From an uncultured Eubacteriales bacterium (GTDB lineage Bacteria > Bacillota > Clostridia > Christensenellales > Aristaeellaceae): DNA of 64,000 bases. Shown here piece by piece: positions 33,939 through 42,941 of the stretch (the stretch's first letter is position 1; every line of letters starts with the position of its first letter). The stretch spans positions 1 through 64,000 of the forward strand of contig CACXHB010000043.1 of NCBI GenBank assembly GCA_902767315.1, in the 5' to 3' direction. A program made the position numbers and the translations under genes. The notes under the pieces were generated by a model. It saw only the letters and a list, made by a program, of their open reading frames with translations. It made no database searches and had not been told where the DNA came from.

Positions 33939-34579
33939 AGAAAGCTGCGCTGATGGCGGCGCTTGTTCTGCTGGCGCTTCTGACCGCGGGCTGCGGCAAG
34001 GAAGATCCCTATCAGAACGTGCCGAACCCCCTGGCTACCATTACGCTGGAGGACGGCCGGGAAATTCGCCTGGAATTGTACGTCCAGCAGGCCCCCAATA
34101 CCGTAGCCAATTTCGTGACCCTGGCCAATTCCGGATTTTACGACGGCCAGTGGTTTTACCGGATTCTGCCGGGTTGCCTGGTGCAGGCCGGCGACCCCAC
34201 CGGCGACGGCACCGGCGGCCCGGGCTATTCCATCCAGGGGGAATTTTCGAAAAACGGCCATGCCAACGGACTTTCTCACACCCGGGGCACTATTTCCATG
34301 GCCCGGCTGAAGGACGATTACGATTCCGCCGGGAGCCAGTTCTTCCTTTTGCAGGGCTCCTATCCGGAATACGACGGGCTTTACGCCGCCTTTGGGCGCG
34401 TCTGCGACGAAGAAAGCCTGAGCGTGTTGGACGAAATCGCCAACGTGCCCGTGGACAGTCACCAGCGCCCCATGGAAAAGACCTACATTCAGACCATTCG
34501 CGTGGATACCATGGGCTATTCCTACACGCCCGTGGTGATTGAAGGAAAGGATGAGACTAATGGCGAACCAGAAGACTAA
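33935..34579 (+). CDS. Lipoprotein cyclophilin-type peptidylprolyl isomerase, degenerate active site
   Basis: 214 aa. A lipoprotein signal peptide ends in LLTAGC (Cys20), so the protein should be anchored outside. The cyclophilin domain (about 33-195) has NTVANFVTLANSGFYDG and SHTRGTISMARLKDDYDSAGSQFFL. The catalytic stretch reads FYRILPGCLVQAGD, whereas its two downstream paralogs have FHRVI(S/P)GFMIQGGD: the Arg and Gln remain, but His, Phe and Met are replaced. Activity may be low or the role chaperone-like. The start overlaps the hemZ stop (ATGA); the next gene overlaps its 3' end. Confidence 0.88.
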   Translation: MKKAALMAALVLLALLTAGCGKEDPYQNVPNPLATITLEDGREIRLELYVQQAPNTVANFVTLANSGFYDGQWFYRILPGCLVQAGDPTGDGTGGPGYSIQGEFSKNGHANGLSHTRGTISMARLKDDYDSAGSQFFLLQGSYPEYDGLYAAFGRVCDEESLSVLDEIANVPVDSHQRPMEKTYIQTIRVDTMGYSYTPVVIEGKDETNGEPED

Positions 34580-35273
34580 GAACCAGGGCATGTCGCCCAA
34601 ACAGATGAAGCGCGCGCTGCTGATTGCCGTGTGCTGCGTGGTGGTGTTCGTGGCGGTGCTGGGCGGCGTGTACGCCCTGACCCATAAGGATGACGGCAAA
34701 ACCGCTTCCGTGAACGAATTCACCCAGCAGTCCGTTTCCGAATACGCTCAGAGCGAAGACCCCGTGGCCACCATCACCATGAAGGACGGCGGCGTCATCC
34801 GGGTGCGGCTGTATCCGGCGGCGGCCCCCAACACCGTGGCCAATTTCATAACCCTGGCCAACGATGGTTTCTATGACGGACTCACCTTCCACCGGGTCAT
34901 TTCCGGCTTCATGATCCAGGGCGGCGATCCGGAAGGTACCGGCATGGGCGGCCCCGGCTATACCATCAAGGGCGAATTCTCCGCCAACGGCGTGGAAAAC
35001 GGCCTGTCCCATACCCGCGGCGTTATCTCCATGGCCCGTTCCAACGACTATGATTCCGCCGGCAGCCAGTTCTTCATCATGCACGCCGACGCCAAGAGCC
35101 TGGACGGCCAGTACGCCGCCTTCGGTCAGGTGGTGGAAGGCATGGACGAGGTGGATAAAATCGCCGCCGTGCAGACGGATTCCAACGATAAGCCCCTGGA
35201 GGACGTGGTCATCGACACCATCCGCGTGGAAACCGCCGGCAAAACCTACACCGTAGAAAAAATCGGGGAATAA
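34560..35273 (+). CDS. Membrane-anchored cyclophilin-type peptidylprolyl isomerase
   Basis: 237 aa. A basic N-terminus (MANQKTKNQGMSPKQMKR) is followed by one membrane helix (about 19-42) and an extracytoplasmic cyclophilin domain with the full active site, FHRVISGFMIQGGDPEGTGMGGPGY, and SAGSQFFIMHA. Helps fold exported proteins by proline isomerisation. I prefer the ATG at 34560; in-frame upstream ATGs lie inside the previous gene. It overlaps that gene by 20 bp. Confidence 0.9.
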   Translation: MANQKTKNQGMSPKQMKRALLIAVCCVVVFVAVLGGVYALTHKDDGKTASVNEFTQQSVSEYAQSEDPVATITMKDGGVIRVRLYPAAAPNTVANFITLANDGFYDGLTFHRVISGFMIQGGDPEGTGMGGPGYTIKGEFSANGVENGLSHTRGVISMARSNDYDSAGSQFFIMHADAKSLDGQYAAFGQVVEGMDEVDKIAAVQTDSNDKPLEDVVIDTIRVETAGKTYTVEKIGE

Positions 35274-35300
35274 AATTTCCCATCAAAGGAGTGCGCAACT

Positions 35301-35819
35301 ATGAAAAACCCCATCGTAACCTTCGAAATGGAAAACGGCGACGTGTTCAAGGCGGAGCTGTATCCCGAAATCGCGGCCAATACCGTGGCCAATTTCGTCA
35401 CTCTGGTGCAGGACGGCTTCTATAACGGGCTGATCTTCCACCGGGTCATCCCCGGCTTCATGATCCAGGGCGGCGACCCCACCGGCACCGGCATGGGCGG
35501 CCCCGGCTACTCCATCAAGGGCGAATTTTCCGCCAATGGCTTTAAGAAGAACACCCTGAAGCATACCCGCGGCGTGCTGTCCATGGCCCGCAGCATGATG
35601 AAGGATTCCGCCGGCAGCCAGTTCTTTGTCATGCACGCCGACGCGCCCCACCTGGACGGCCAGTACGCCGCCTTCGGCAAGGTCATCGAGGGCATGGACG
35701 CGGTAGACCACGTGGCGGAAACCAAGACCGGCTTCCAGGATCGTCCCGTGGAAGATCAGCGGATGAAGCAGGTCACCGTGGAAACCTTCGGCGAGACCTA
35801 TACGGTGGACAAAATCTGA
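35301..35819 (+). CDS. Cytoplasmic cyclophilin-type peptidylprolyl isomerase
   Basis: 172 aa with no signal or membrane segment. Complete cyclophilin domain: NTVANFVTLVQDGFYNG, FHRVIPGFMIQGGDPTGTGMGGPGYSIKGEF, SAGSQFFVMHADAPHLDGQYAAFGKV. It is the third of three tandem cyclophilins, each for a different place (lipoprotein, membrane-anchored, cytosolic). RBS AAAGGAG precedes the ATG. Confidence 0.93.
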   Translation: MKNPIVTFEMENGDVFKAELYPEIAANTVANFVTLVQDGFYNGLIFHRVIPGFMIQGGDPTGTGMGGPGYSIKGEFSANGFKKNTLKHTRGVLSMARSMMKDSAGSQFFVMHADAPHLDGQYAAFGKVIEGMDAVDHVAETKTGFQDRPVEDQRMKQVTVETFGETYTVDKI

Positions 35820-35820
35820 T

Positions 35821-37413
35821 ATGCGCCGTTTGGGAAAAATTCTGATATGGGCATTGACCTGCGCGTTTCTGTGCGCGCAGGGCTTTGCCATGTCTGAAGA
35901 AGCGACGCCGCCGCCCCTGCGCCGGTTATTGAACGTCTCTTTGACCGCTCAGCCGGACAGCCTGGTGGCGCCGGGGGAGGTCACCCTGCAATTTCAACTG
36001 ACCAACACTTCCGAATACGACGCGGAAAACGTCAGCTTTTCCCTGGCGGACGGCGCTCAGGGGGAATCCCTGGGCCGGGTGGCGGCGGGAGCCAGTCAGA
36101 CCTTCACCCGGAAATACAGCGTTTCTCAGGAAGAGCTGGATGCGGGCCTTCTGTCCTTTCGCGTCACCCACGACGACCCCTCCGGCGACGGCAGCGTGGT
36201 GGAATATCCCGTGGAATGCGCCCTTTCCCGCAGCCAGAGCGCCCCTGCCCTGGAATTTACCCGGCAGGTTCCCGCCCGCAGCGTCACCAGCGGCGCGGAC
36301 GTTCTGCTGATTTATCGGGTGCGCAATACGGGCAACGTGCCCCTTACCGATATTCGCGTGCAGGATGGGGAATTCGACCGGCGGCTGGACCGGCTGGACT
36401 GCGGCGAAAGTCACGCCTTTGTCAACCGGATCACCGTCAGCCAATCCACGCGCTCCTCGGCCCGGGTCAGCTGTGTGGCCCAGGATGGAGAAAATACGTC
36501 CCTGCAGCAGCAGCTGGAGGAGATCACCCTGCAGCCGGTGTCCCCCTCTCTGGAAGTGACCCTGACTCTGGACAAGCAGACCGGCCCCGTGGGCGGCACG
36601 GTAAACGGCGTGGTGACCCTGGCCGCGGCAGGGGGCGACGTAACGGACATTTCCCTCTGGGACGCGGTCAACGGCACGCTGATGGCGGACGCGCTGGAAT
36701 TGCACGAAGGGGAAAGCGTCACCCTGACCTGCGCCTGGCCCATTCGGGAAAGCGCCGCTTATCGGGTGCGCGCCCGGGGCTACGCCGCCGACGGTAGCGT
36801 GCTGGTGGGGGTCTCTGGGGAAGTGGAGCTGGGGCTCTCCGGGGAATTTTCCGAAATTGCCCTGGATATTTCCGCCGCGGCGCTGACTCCTGTCATTTCC
36901 CGCAGCGGCTATGCCCGGGTGGAAATCGCCCTGGAAAATACCGGCAACACCGACGCCCGGGACGTGGTGCTCTCCGAACGCAGTCAGGGAGAGGTGTATC
37001 GCTTCGCCTTTGTGCCCGCGGGAGAAACCACCTATAAGGACTGCCTGGTGCCCGTGGAAGCCGACGGCGAATTCGCGTTCTCCGTGGCCTATACCGACGC
37101 GCAGGGCAACCTGCGCACGGCGGAAGCCGCGCCCGTGTCCATTCAAATCGACAAATCCGGCGCGGAACCCGAGTCCGTTTCCTCCTTGTATGGCCTGGAT
37201 TCGGAAGCGCCCGTTCAGGAAATTTCCGGCGACGGCGCGTATCTGTGGATGATCGCCCTGGGGGGCGGCGTGCTGGTGGTGCTGATTATCATTCTGGTGG
37301 TCAGCCACGACCGGGATCGCCGGAATTGGAAAATGCAAAAAATCCGCAGGAAGAAAAACAGTGCAAAACGCGGCGCGACCCCTGCCGCAAAGCGCGGAGG
37401 AAACGATGTTTAA
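35821..37413 (+). CDS. Secreted, membrane-anchored repeat protein with CARDB/DUF11-like domains
   Basis: 530 aa. A signal peptide (MRRLGKILIWALTCAFLCAQGFA) starts the protein and a C-terminal helix (about 477-500, WMIALGGGVLVVLIIILVV) with a basic tail anchors it. Between them are about four beta-sandwich units with the phrases LQFQLTNTSEYDAENVSF, LIYRVRNTGNVPLTDIRV and VEIALENTGNTDARDVVL, as in CARDB/DUF11 repeats. Surface protein of unknown partner. Starts 1 bp after the cyclophilin stop and overlaps the DUF2461 gene by 8 bp. Confidence 0.8.
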   Translation: MRRLGKILIWALTCAFLCAQGFAMSEEATPPPLRRLLNVSLTAQPDSLVAPGEVTLQFQLTNTSEYDAENVSFSLADGAQGESLGRVAAGASQTFTRKYSVSQEELDAGLLSFRVTHDDPSGDGSVVEYPVECALSRSQSAPALEFTRQVPARSVTSGADVLLIYRVRNTGNVPLTDIRVQDGEFDRRLDRLDCGESHAFVNRITVSQSTRSSARVSCVAQDGENTSLQQQLEEITLQPVSPSLEVTLTLDKQTGPVGGTVNGVVTLAAAGGDVTDISLWDAVNGTLMADALELHEGESVTLTCAWPIRESAAYRVRARGYAADGSVLVGVSGEVELGLSGEFSEIALDISAAALTPVISRSGYARVEIALENTGNTDARDVVLSERSQGEVYRFAFVPAGETTYKDCLVPVEADGEFAFSVAYTDAQGNLRTAEAAPVSIQIDKSGAEPESVSSLYGLDSEAPVQEISGDGAYLWMIALGGGVLVVLIIILVVSHDRDRRNWKMQKIRRKKNSAKRGATPAAKRGGNDV

Positions 37414-38086
37414 CGGATTTTCAGACGAAACCTTTGAATTTTTCATGGCCATCGGTTTCAATAACAACCGGGAATTCTTTCAGGAAAATCATGACTGGTA
37501 TCTGCGCAGCGTGCGTCAGCCGGCGCTGGCCCTGGCGGAAAGCCTGTCGGAATCCATCGAAAAAATGGACCCGGACATGGAGCGCCGCCCCAACCGGGTG
37601 GTCTCCCGCATCAATCGGGATATCCGCTTTTCCAACGATAAATCCCCTTATCGGGATTACATCTGGCTGGCCTTCCGCCGGCCGGAGGTGGAAAGCGGCG
37701 TCGCCCTCAGTGCCTATTTCGACATGAGCTGCGACGGCGCTTCCTACGGTCTGGGCTTTTACCGGGATAATCGCCCGCTGATGAACGCCTTCCGTCGCCG
37801 TCTGGCCGCGGAACCAGAGGAATTCCTCGCCATCTGGCGGGCGCTTTCGCCGGAATTTGTCCTGCACGCCAACGCCTATAAGCGCATGGCCGTTCCCGAT
37901 ACCCTGCCGCCGGAGGCCCGGCCCTGGTATCCGCTGAAGGGCTTCTATGTGCAGAAGGATCTGCGGGATTTTGCGCTGATCAAATCCCCGGCCCTGGCCG
38001 AAGAAATTCAGCAGGGCTTCGAAAAACTGATTCCCCTGTATCGATGCCTTTCCCAACTGAAATGTGAAGAAGGAGGAAACGTATGA
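37406..38086 (+). CDS. DUF2461 family protein
   Basis: 226 aa, typical of the DUF2461 (TIGR02453-type) family: FEFFMAIGFNNNREFFQENHDWY, RVVSRINRDIRFSNDKSPYRDYIWLAF, YGLGFYRDNRPLMNAFRRRL and WYPLKGFYVQKDL. Function unknown. ATG at 37406 follows GGAGG; its 3' end overlaps the mutase gene by 4 bp (ATGA). Confidence 0.9.
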   Translation: MFNGFSDETFEFFMAIGFNNNREFFQENHDWYLRSVRQPALALAESLSESIEKMDPDMERRPNRVVSRINRDIRFSNDKSPYRDYIWLAFRRPEVESGVALSAYFDMSCDGASYGLGFYRDNRPLMNAFRRRLAAEPEEFLAIWRALSPEFVLHANAYKRMAVPDTLPPEARPWYPLKGFYVQKDLRDFALIKSPALAEEIQQGFEKLIPLYRCLSQLKCEEGGNV

Positions 38087-39570
38087 ATCCAGATTGGCGA
38101 AAGCTGCTCAGCGGCGCCGGCATCCGCGGCAGTGAAAGCGACCTGACCGACGAATTTGCCGCCCGGTTCGGCTTTGCCTGCGCCCAGTGGCTGGCCGAAA
38201 AGCTGGAAACCACCCCCGATAAGCTGACCTTTTCCGTGGGCCGGGATAACCGCCCCACCCTGAAGCGCCTTTCCGCCGCGGTCATTCGCGGACTCACGGC
38301 GGCGGACTGCGATATTCTGGATTGCGGCATGTGCGCCGCGCCGGCCCTTTTTAACACCCTTTCCTGGGAAGGCCGCCGGGCCAACGGCGCCATGATGATC
38401 GTGGGCAGCCACGCCGGCGCGGGGGTGGGGGAGATTCGCCTGTCTTCCTCTCTGGGCCTTCCCTCGGCGGAAGACCTTTCAGAAATCCTCGCCGCCGCTC
38501 AGGGGCTGCATCTGCCCCAGCGGCTGGTCACGCCGGTGGACCCCATGCGCGCCTACACCGAGGGCCTGAACCGCATGGCCCACGAAAAGCTGGAAGACGA
38601 CGCGCTGCGGCCGCTGCTGGGCCTGCACGTGATCGTGGACGCTTCCGGCGGAGCGGGTGGCTTCTACGCCGGCTTTCTGGAGGAGTTGGGCGCAGAAACC
38701 TGGGGCAGCTACGGCTTCCACGGCGGCCAGGCCCCCGAAAAGCAGCCCGGCGAAACGCCCCTTGCTCTACTTACCCGGCGGGTGCAGGAAGAAGAGGCGG
38801 ATCTGGGGGTTCTGCTGGATACGGACTGCGACCGGGCCACTCTGGTGGATCACGCCGGTAAAGTGCTTTCCGGAAACCGCCTGATCGCCCTGATCGCCGC
38901 CATTTTGCTGGATAAAAACCCCGGCGCCACCATCGTCACCGATTCGGTCACCTCCTCCGGCCTTTCCCGGTTCATCAGCGAGTGGGGCGGCGTACATTAC
39001 CGGTTCCGCCGGGGCAGCCGCAACGTCATCGAGGAAGCCAAACGCCTCAACGACGAGGGCATCGATTGCCCCCTGGCCATCGAAACCAGCGGTCACACCG
39101 CCTTCCGGGATAACAAATTCCTGGATGATGGGCTTTACATGGCCACCTGGCTCATCTGCGAGGCCTACGACCTGAAGCGCTGCGGCAAGACCTTGTCCGG
39201 GCTCATCGACGACCTGGCCGAACCGGTGGAATCCACGGAGATTCGCCTGCGCATTCAGGACGAGGAGCCCCTGCCCGTGGCCCGCTCCGTCATCGAAACC
39301 GTGCTTTCTCATACCCTGGACAACCCCGCCTGGCGGCTGGCCACCGACAGCCGGGAGGGCGTTCGGATTCTGTTCAATCTGGAAGACGGGGTGGAAAACG
39401 CCTTTTTCCAACTGCGCATGTCCGTTCACGAAAAGGCCACCATGGTGCTCAACGCCGAAAGCGACGTGCCCGGCGGCGTGCGGAAAATTCTTTCCGAATT
39501 GTACGCGCTGCTCTCCGACGCGCCGAAAATCGACCTTGCGCCCCTGAAAAAGGTGATTGATTGCGCATAG
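38083..39570 (+). CDS. Phosphohexomutase family protein with altered phosphoserine loop
   Basis: 495 aa of the phosphoglucomutase/phosphomannomutase superfamily. The metal-binding loop DTDCDR (246-251) and sugar-binding loop ETSGH (334-338) are intact. The catalytic loop, normally TASHNP in this superfamily, reads VGSHAGAG (107-114): the Ser and His remain, but the Asn-Pro and the usual following NG(L/I)K segment are missing. It may still interconvert hexose 1- and 6-phosphates with altered specificity, or be non-catalytic. The gene overlaps DUF2461 and is followed by the transketolase promoter. Confidence 0.8.
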   Translation: MNPDWRKLLSGAGIRGSESDLTDEFAARFGFACAQWLAEKLETTPDKLTFSVGRDNRPTLKRLSAAVIRGLTAADCDILDCGMCAAPALFNTLSWEGRRANGAMMIVGSHAGAGVGEIRLSSSLGLPSAEDLSEILAAAQGLHLPQRLVTPVDPMRAYTEGLNRMAHEKLEDDALRPLLGLHVIVDASGGAGGFYAGFLEELGAETWGSYGFHGGQAPEKQPGETPLALLTRRVQEEEADLGVLLDTDCDRATLVDHAGKVLSGNRLIALIAAILLDKNPGATIVTDSVTSSGLSRFISEWGGVHYRFRRGSRNVIEEAKRLNDEGIDCPLAIETSGHTAFRDNKFLDDGLYMATWLICEAYDLKRCGKTLSGLIDDLAEPVESTEIRLRIQDEEPLPVARSVIETVLSHTLDNPAWRLATDSREGVRILFNLEDGVENAFFQLRMSVHEKATMVLNAESDVPGGVRKILSELYALLSDAPKIDLAPLKKVIDCA

Positions 39571-39596
39571 TTGTGCTAAAATTGGGAAAAACACCT

Positions 39597-39624
39597 TTGT
39601 TATCCGCAGAAGATGTGGTATAAT
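39597..39624 (+). promoter_or_regulatory. Sigma-A promoter of transketolase
   Basis: TTGTTA (39597-39602), 16-bp spacer, TATAAT (39619-39624), 43 bp before the ATG at 39668. Confidence 0.65.
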
Positions 39625-39667
39625 AATCGTATAAACTTGGTATTAAAATGCTAAGGAGATGTCTAAC

Positions 39668-41644
39668 ATGAACAACGAACAGATGGTTGTAAACGCCATC
39701 CGCATTTTGTCTGCGGAAGCGGTGCAGAAAGCCAAGTCTGGCCATCCCGGAATGCCCATGGGTTCCGCCGCCATGGCTTATGCCGTATGGGGCAAGCAGA
39801 TGAAGCATAACCCCGCGGATCCTCACTGGAAGGATCGCGACCGTTTCGTGCTGTCCTCCGGCCATGGCTCTATGCTGATGTACAGCCTTTTACACCTCTT
39901 CGGCTACGGCCTGACCATTGAAGATCTCAAGCAGTTCCGTCAGTTCGGCTCCAAGACCCCTGGCCATCCCGAATACGGCCACACCGTGGGCGTAGAAACC
40001 ACCACCGGTCCTCTGGGCCAGGGTATCGCCAACGCCGTTGGTATGGCCATCGCTGAAAAGCACCTGGCCGCTAAGTTCAACCGCGAAGGCTACGACGTGG
40101 TGAACCATTACACCTATTGCATCCTGGGCGACGGCTGCATGATGGAAGGCATCTCTCACGAAGCCTGCTCTCTGGCCGGCACCCTGAAGCTGAACAAGCT
40201 CATCGCCCTGTACGATGACAACGAAATCTCCATCGAAGGCAACACTGACATCGCTTTCCGCGAGGACGTGCCCGCCCGCTTCCGCGCCTATGGCTGGAAC
40301 GTGATCGATGTGGCGGACGCCAACTGCTACTGCCAGGTCAACGCCGCCATCACCCTGGCCAAGAAGTCCGACAAGCCCACCCTGATCGTGTGCCACACCA
40401 AGATCGGCTTCGGTTCTCCCAAGGAAGGCATGGCCTCCTCTCATGGCGAACCTCTGGGCGAAGAGAATCTGGCCGCCACCAAGAAGAACCTGGGCTGGCC
40501 CTGCACCGAGCCCTTCGGCGTGCCCGCTGAGGTTTACGAAGAGACCGCCAAGGCCCAGGAGCGCGGCAAGGCCGCCGAAAAGGCCTGGGACGAGAAGCTG
40601 GAAGCCTACTTCAAGGCCTATCCCGAAATGAAGGCCGAGTGGGATACCTGGTTCTCCGACGAGCTGCCCGTGGATCTGCTGAACGATGAAGACTTCTGGA
40701 AGTTCGAAGGCAAGTCCGCCACCCGCGCTTCCTCCGGCGTTGTCATCAACCGCCTGGCCGAGCGCATCCCCAACATGATCGGCGGTTCCGCTGACCTGGC
40801 TCCCTCCAACAAGACCAACATGAAGGGCAAGGGCGACTTCTCCGCCGAGACTCCCGAAGGCGCCAACATGCACTTCGGCGTACGCGAGCATGCCATGGCC
40901 GCTATCTGCAACGGCATGAAGCTCCACGGCGGCGTGCGCCCCTACTGCGCCACCTTCTTCGTATTTTCCGATTACATGAAGAATGCCATGCGCATGTCTT
41001 CCATCATGAACCTGGGCGTGCCCTACGTGCTGACCCATGACTCCATCGGCGTCGGCGAAGACGGCCCCACCCATCAGCCCATCGAGCACCTGGCCGGCCT
41101 GCGTGCCATTCCCGGCCTGATCGTGTTCCGTCCCGCGGACAGCAAGGAAGTGGCTGCCGGCTGGTACGCCGCCATGACCGAGCATCATCCCGTGGCGCTG
41201 GTGCTGACCCGTCAGGATCTGCCCCTGTACGAGAAGTCCGGCAAGGACGCGCTCAAGGGCGGCTATATCCTGTCCGATTCCGAAAAGGCGACGCCCGACT
41301 GCCTGCTGATGGCCTCCGGTTCCGAGGTGGAGCAGTGCGTAGAAGCTCAGGCCGCGCTGAAGGCCGAAGGCATCGACGCCCGCGTCATCTCCATGCCTTC
41401 CTTCGAGCTGTTCGATGCTCAGAGCGAGGAATACAAGGAATCCGTTATGCCCAAAGCCGTGCGTGCCCGCGTGGCCGTGGAAGCCGCCGCTACCTTCGGC
41501 TGGCATAAGTACGTTGGCCTGGACGGCGCTGTGATCGGTCTGGATCACTTCGGCGCTTCCGCTCCTTACAAGGTTCTGTTCAAGGAATTCGGCTTCACTG
41601 CCGAAAACGTTGCCGCCACCGCCAAGAAGGTGCTGGGTAAGTAA
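39668..41644 (+). CDS. tkt: Transketolase
   Basis: 658-aa thiamine-diphosphate enzyme of the non-oxidative pentose phosphate pathway. [51 protein letters not shown], the ThDP motif LGDGCMMEG..., DDNEISIEG, and in the Pyr domain [14 protein letters not shown] and [25 protein letters not shown]. The ATG at 39668 is used because AAGGAG lies at proper distance; the ATG at 39659 overlaps that site. Codon use looks highly biased, as in well-expressed genes. Confidence 0.98.
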   Translation: MNNEQMVVNAIRILSAEAVQKAKSGHPGMPMGSAAMAYAVWGKQMKHNPADPHWKDRDRFVLSSGHGSMLMYSLLHLFGYGLTIEDLKQFRQFGSKTPGHPEYGHTVGVETTTGPLGQGIANAVGMAIAEKHLAAKFNREGYDVVNHYTYCILGDGCMMEGISHEACSLAGTLKLNKLIALYDDNEISIEGNTDIAFREDVPARFRAYGWNVIDVADANCYCQVNAAITLAKKSDKPTLIVCHTKIGFGSPKEGMASSHGEPLGEENLAATKKNLGWPCTEPFGVPAEVYEETAKAQERGKAAEKAWDEKLEAYFKAYPEMKAEWDTWFSDELPVDLLNDEDFWKFEGKSATRASSGVVINRLAERIPNMIGGSADLAPSNKTNMKGKGDFSAETPEGANMHFGVREHAMAAICNGMKLHGGVRPYCATFFVFSDYMKNAMRMSSIMNLGVPYVLTHDSIGVGEDGPTHQPIEHLAGLRAIPGLIVFRPADSKEVAAGWYAAMTEHHPVALVLTRQDLPLYEKSGKDALKGGYILSDSEKATPDCLLMASGSEVEQCVEAQAALKAEGIDARVISMPSFELFDAQSEEYKESVMPKAVRARVAVEAAATFGWHKYVGLDGAVIGLDHFGASAPYKVLFKEFGFTAENVAATAKKVLGK

Positions 41645-41655
41645 TTTTCCATTAC

Positions 41656-41685
41656 AGGCGTGCGTTGCATTTGTGGCGCACGCCT
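41656..41685 (+). terminator. Hairpin terminator after transketolase
   Basis: AGGCGTGCG (41656-41664) pairs with CGCACGCCT (41677-41685); a short T-rich tail follows. Confidence 0.65.
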
Positions 41686-41710
41686 CTTTGCAATTTGGAG
41701 GACGATTTCC

Positions 41711-42268
41711 ATGGAAAACAATCAGAATTCCGAAACCGTGTCTGTCGCCAAGGGCATTTGCCCCAATTGCGGCGCGGCAGTGAAGCCGGGCCAGAAGTTC
41801 TGCGGCACATGCGGCAGCGACGTGTCTTTTGTCACGCCGGAAGAGAAAAAGCCCAACTTCTTTGCTGCCCATAAGAAGCTCTGCATCCTTGTGGCCGCGG
41901 CCGTTGTGGTGGTCGCCGCCATCGTGGTGCTGATTATCTGCCTCTGCGGCGGCGGAAAGAAGAATTTCCGCGATATGTACGCGGATCTTGCCAGGAATAA
42001 CTGGTGCGAAATCGGCAAAGACGGCTCCTGGATGAGCCTGGACACCAATCCCGACAATGAAGACGATTACTTTGGCGTGGACAGCATCGAGGCCATGGAC
42101 GCCATCGAGAAGGTCAACCGGGAACTGGGCTTCAATGACAGCGTCGCTCAGGAAATGCAGCAGACCCGCTCCATCGACGGCCGCCAGAGCGCTTCCAACG
42201 ACGATTACGAAATCACCTGGAGCTACCATCCGGATAACGGCCTGGAAGTGCTCTATAAACTGAAGTAA
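41711..42268 (+). CDS. Zinc-ribbon membrane protein, copy 1
   Basis: 185 aa. The N-terminal zinc ribbon has CPNCGAAVKPGQKFCGTCGSD (two CxxC pairs). A linker leads to one membrane helix (about 57-80, LCILVAAAVVVVAAIVVLIICLC). The C-terminal domain has NNWCEIGKDGSWMSLDTNPDNEDD...IEKVNRELGF, also found in the next gene. Probably a membrane protein with its zinc ribbon in the cytoplasm and the C-terminal domain outside. Function unknown. RBS GGAGG upstream of ATG at 41711. Confidence 0.85.
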   Translation: MENNQNSETVSVAKGICPNCGAAVKPGQKFCGTCGSDVSFVTPEEKKPNFFAAHKKLCILVAAAVVVVAAIVVLIICLCGGGKKNFRDMYADLARNNWCEIGKDGSWMSLDTNPDNEDDYFGVDSIEAMDAIEKVNRELGFNDSVAQEMQQTRSIDGRQSASNDDYEITWSYHPDNGLEVLYKLK

Positions 42269-42334
42269 ACCCGATAGTTGCATCGCCTTCGGGCAAGGGG
42301 AGACCTGTTTTTACATAAAAATGGAGGGATTTCG

Positions 42335-42922
42335 ATGAAAGCAACCCAGAATTCCGCACCAAACAGCCCTCGCGTGTCCTTTTGCCCGGCCTGCGGTGCA
42401 CAGGTGCAGCAGCCCGACGCGCGTTTCTGCAATCACTGTGGCACGCCCCTGGCTCCGGCGAAGAAGTTGTCTGTAGAAGAGAAGAAGCCGCCCGTATCGA
42501 AGCCGAAGAAACGCGCTGGAAAGCGCACCGGTTCCGGGAAAAAGGCGCTGCTGGCCGTCCTGATCGTTCTGGCGGTACTGGTGGCGGCGGCCATCGTGCT
42601 GGTGCTCTTGCCCCATGGCAAAAAGGATTTCGGAAAACTGTATCCCGATTATCGCGGGGAAAACTGGTGCCTTCTGTCTGAGGACGGTTCGAAAATCAGC
42701 CTGATCGTCTATCCGGAAGATGCGGAGGATTCCATCGCCGCCCATAACGCCGCCTGCCAGGCCATCGAGCAAATCAATAAAGATCTGGGCTTCGACGACG
42801 ATTTCCTCTCCATGGCGGGCTATGGCGACGAGAGCCAGCGCACTGTCGAAAACGATCGGTACATCGCCTCCTGGTATTATGACCCCACCTACGGTTTGGT
42901 TCTTTCCTATGAATTCAAATAA
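42335..42922 (+). CDS. Zinc-ribbon membrane protein, copy 2
   Basis: 195 aa, a diverged paralog of the preceding gene. Zinc ribbon CPACGAQVQQPDARFCNHCGTP, a Lys/Pro-rich linker, one helix (about 72-93, ALLAVLIVLAVLVAAAIVLVLL), then ENWCLLSEDGSKISLIVYPEDAEDS...IEQINKDLGFDDDF, ending in TYGLVLSYEFK (copy 1 ends NGLEVLYKLK). Tandem duplication is clear from shared order of motifs. RBS GGAGGG before the ATG at 42335. Confidence 0.85.
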   Translation: MKATQNSAPNSPRVSFCPACGAQVQQPDARFCNHCGTPLAPAKKLSVEEKKPPVSKPKKRAGKRTGSGKKALLAVLIVLAVLVAAAIVLVLLPHGKKDFGKLYPDYRGENWCLLSEDGSKISLIVYPEDAEDSIAAHNAACQAIEQINKDLGFDDDFLSMAGYGDESQRTVENDRYIASWYYDPTYGLVLSYEFK

Positions 42923-42941
42923 CCTGAGGGAGGTTGTTTCT

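Noticed and set aside
39890-42283. A 797-codon open frame antisense to transketolase
   Set aside because: Produced by strong codon bias in the highly expressed tkt gene; no ribosome site and no similarity.
42269-42334. Terminator between the two zinc-ribbon genes
   Set aside because: Only very short stems can be drawn before the T-run; not convincing.
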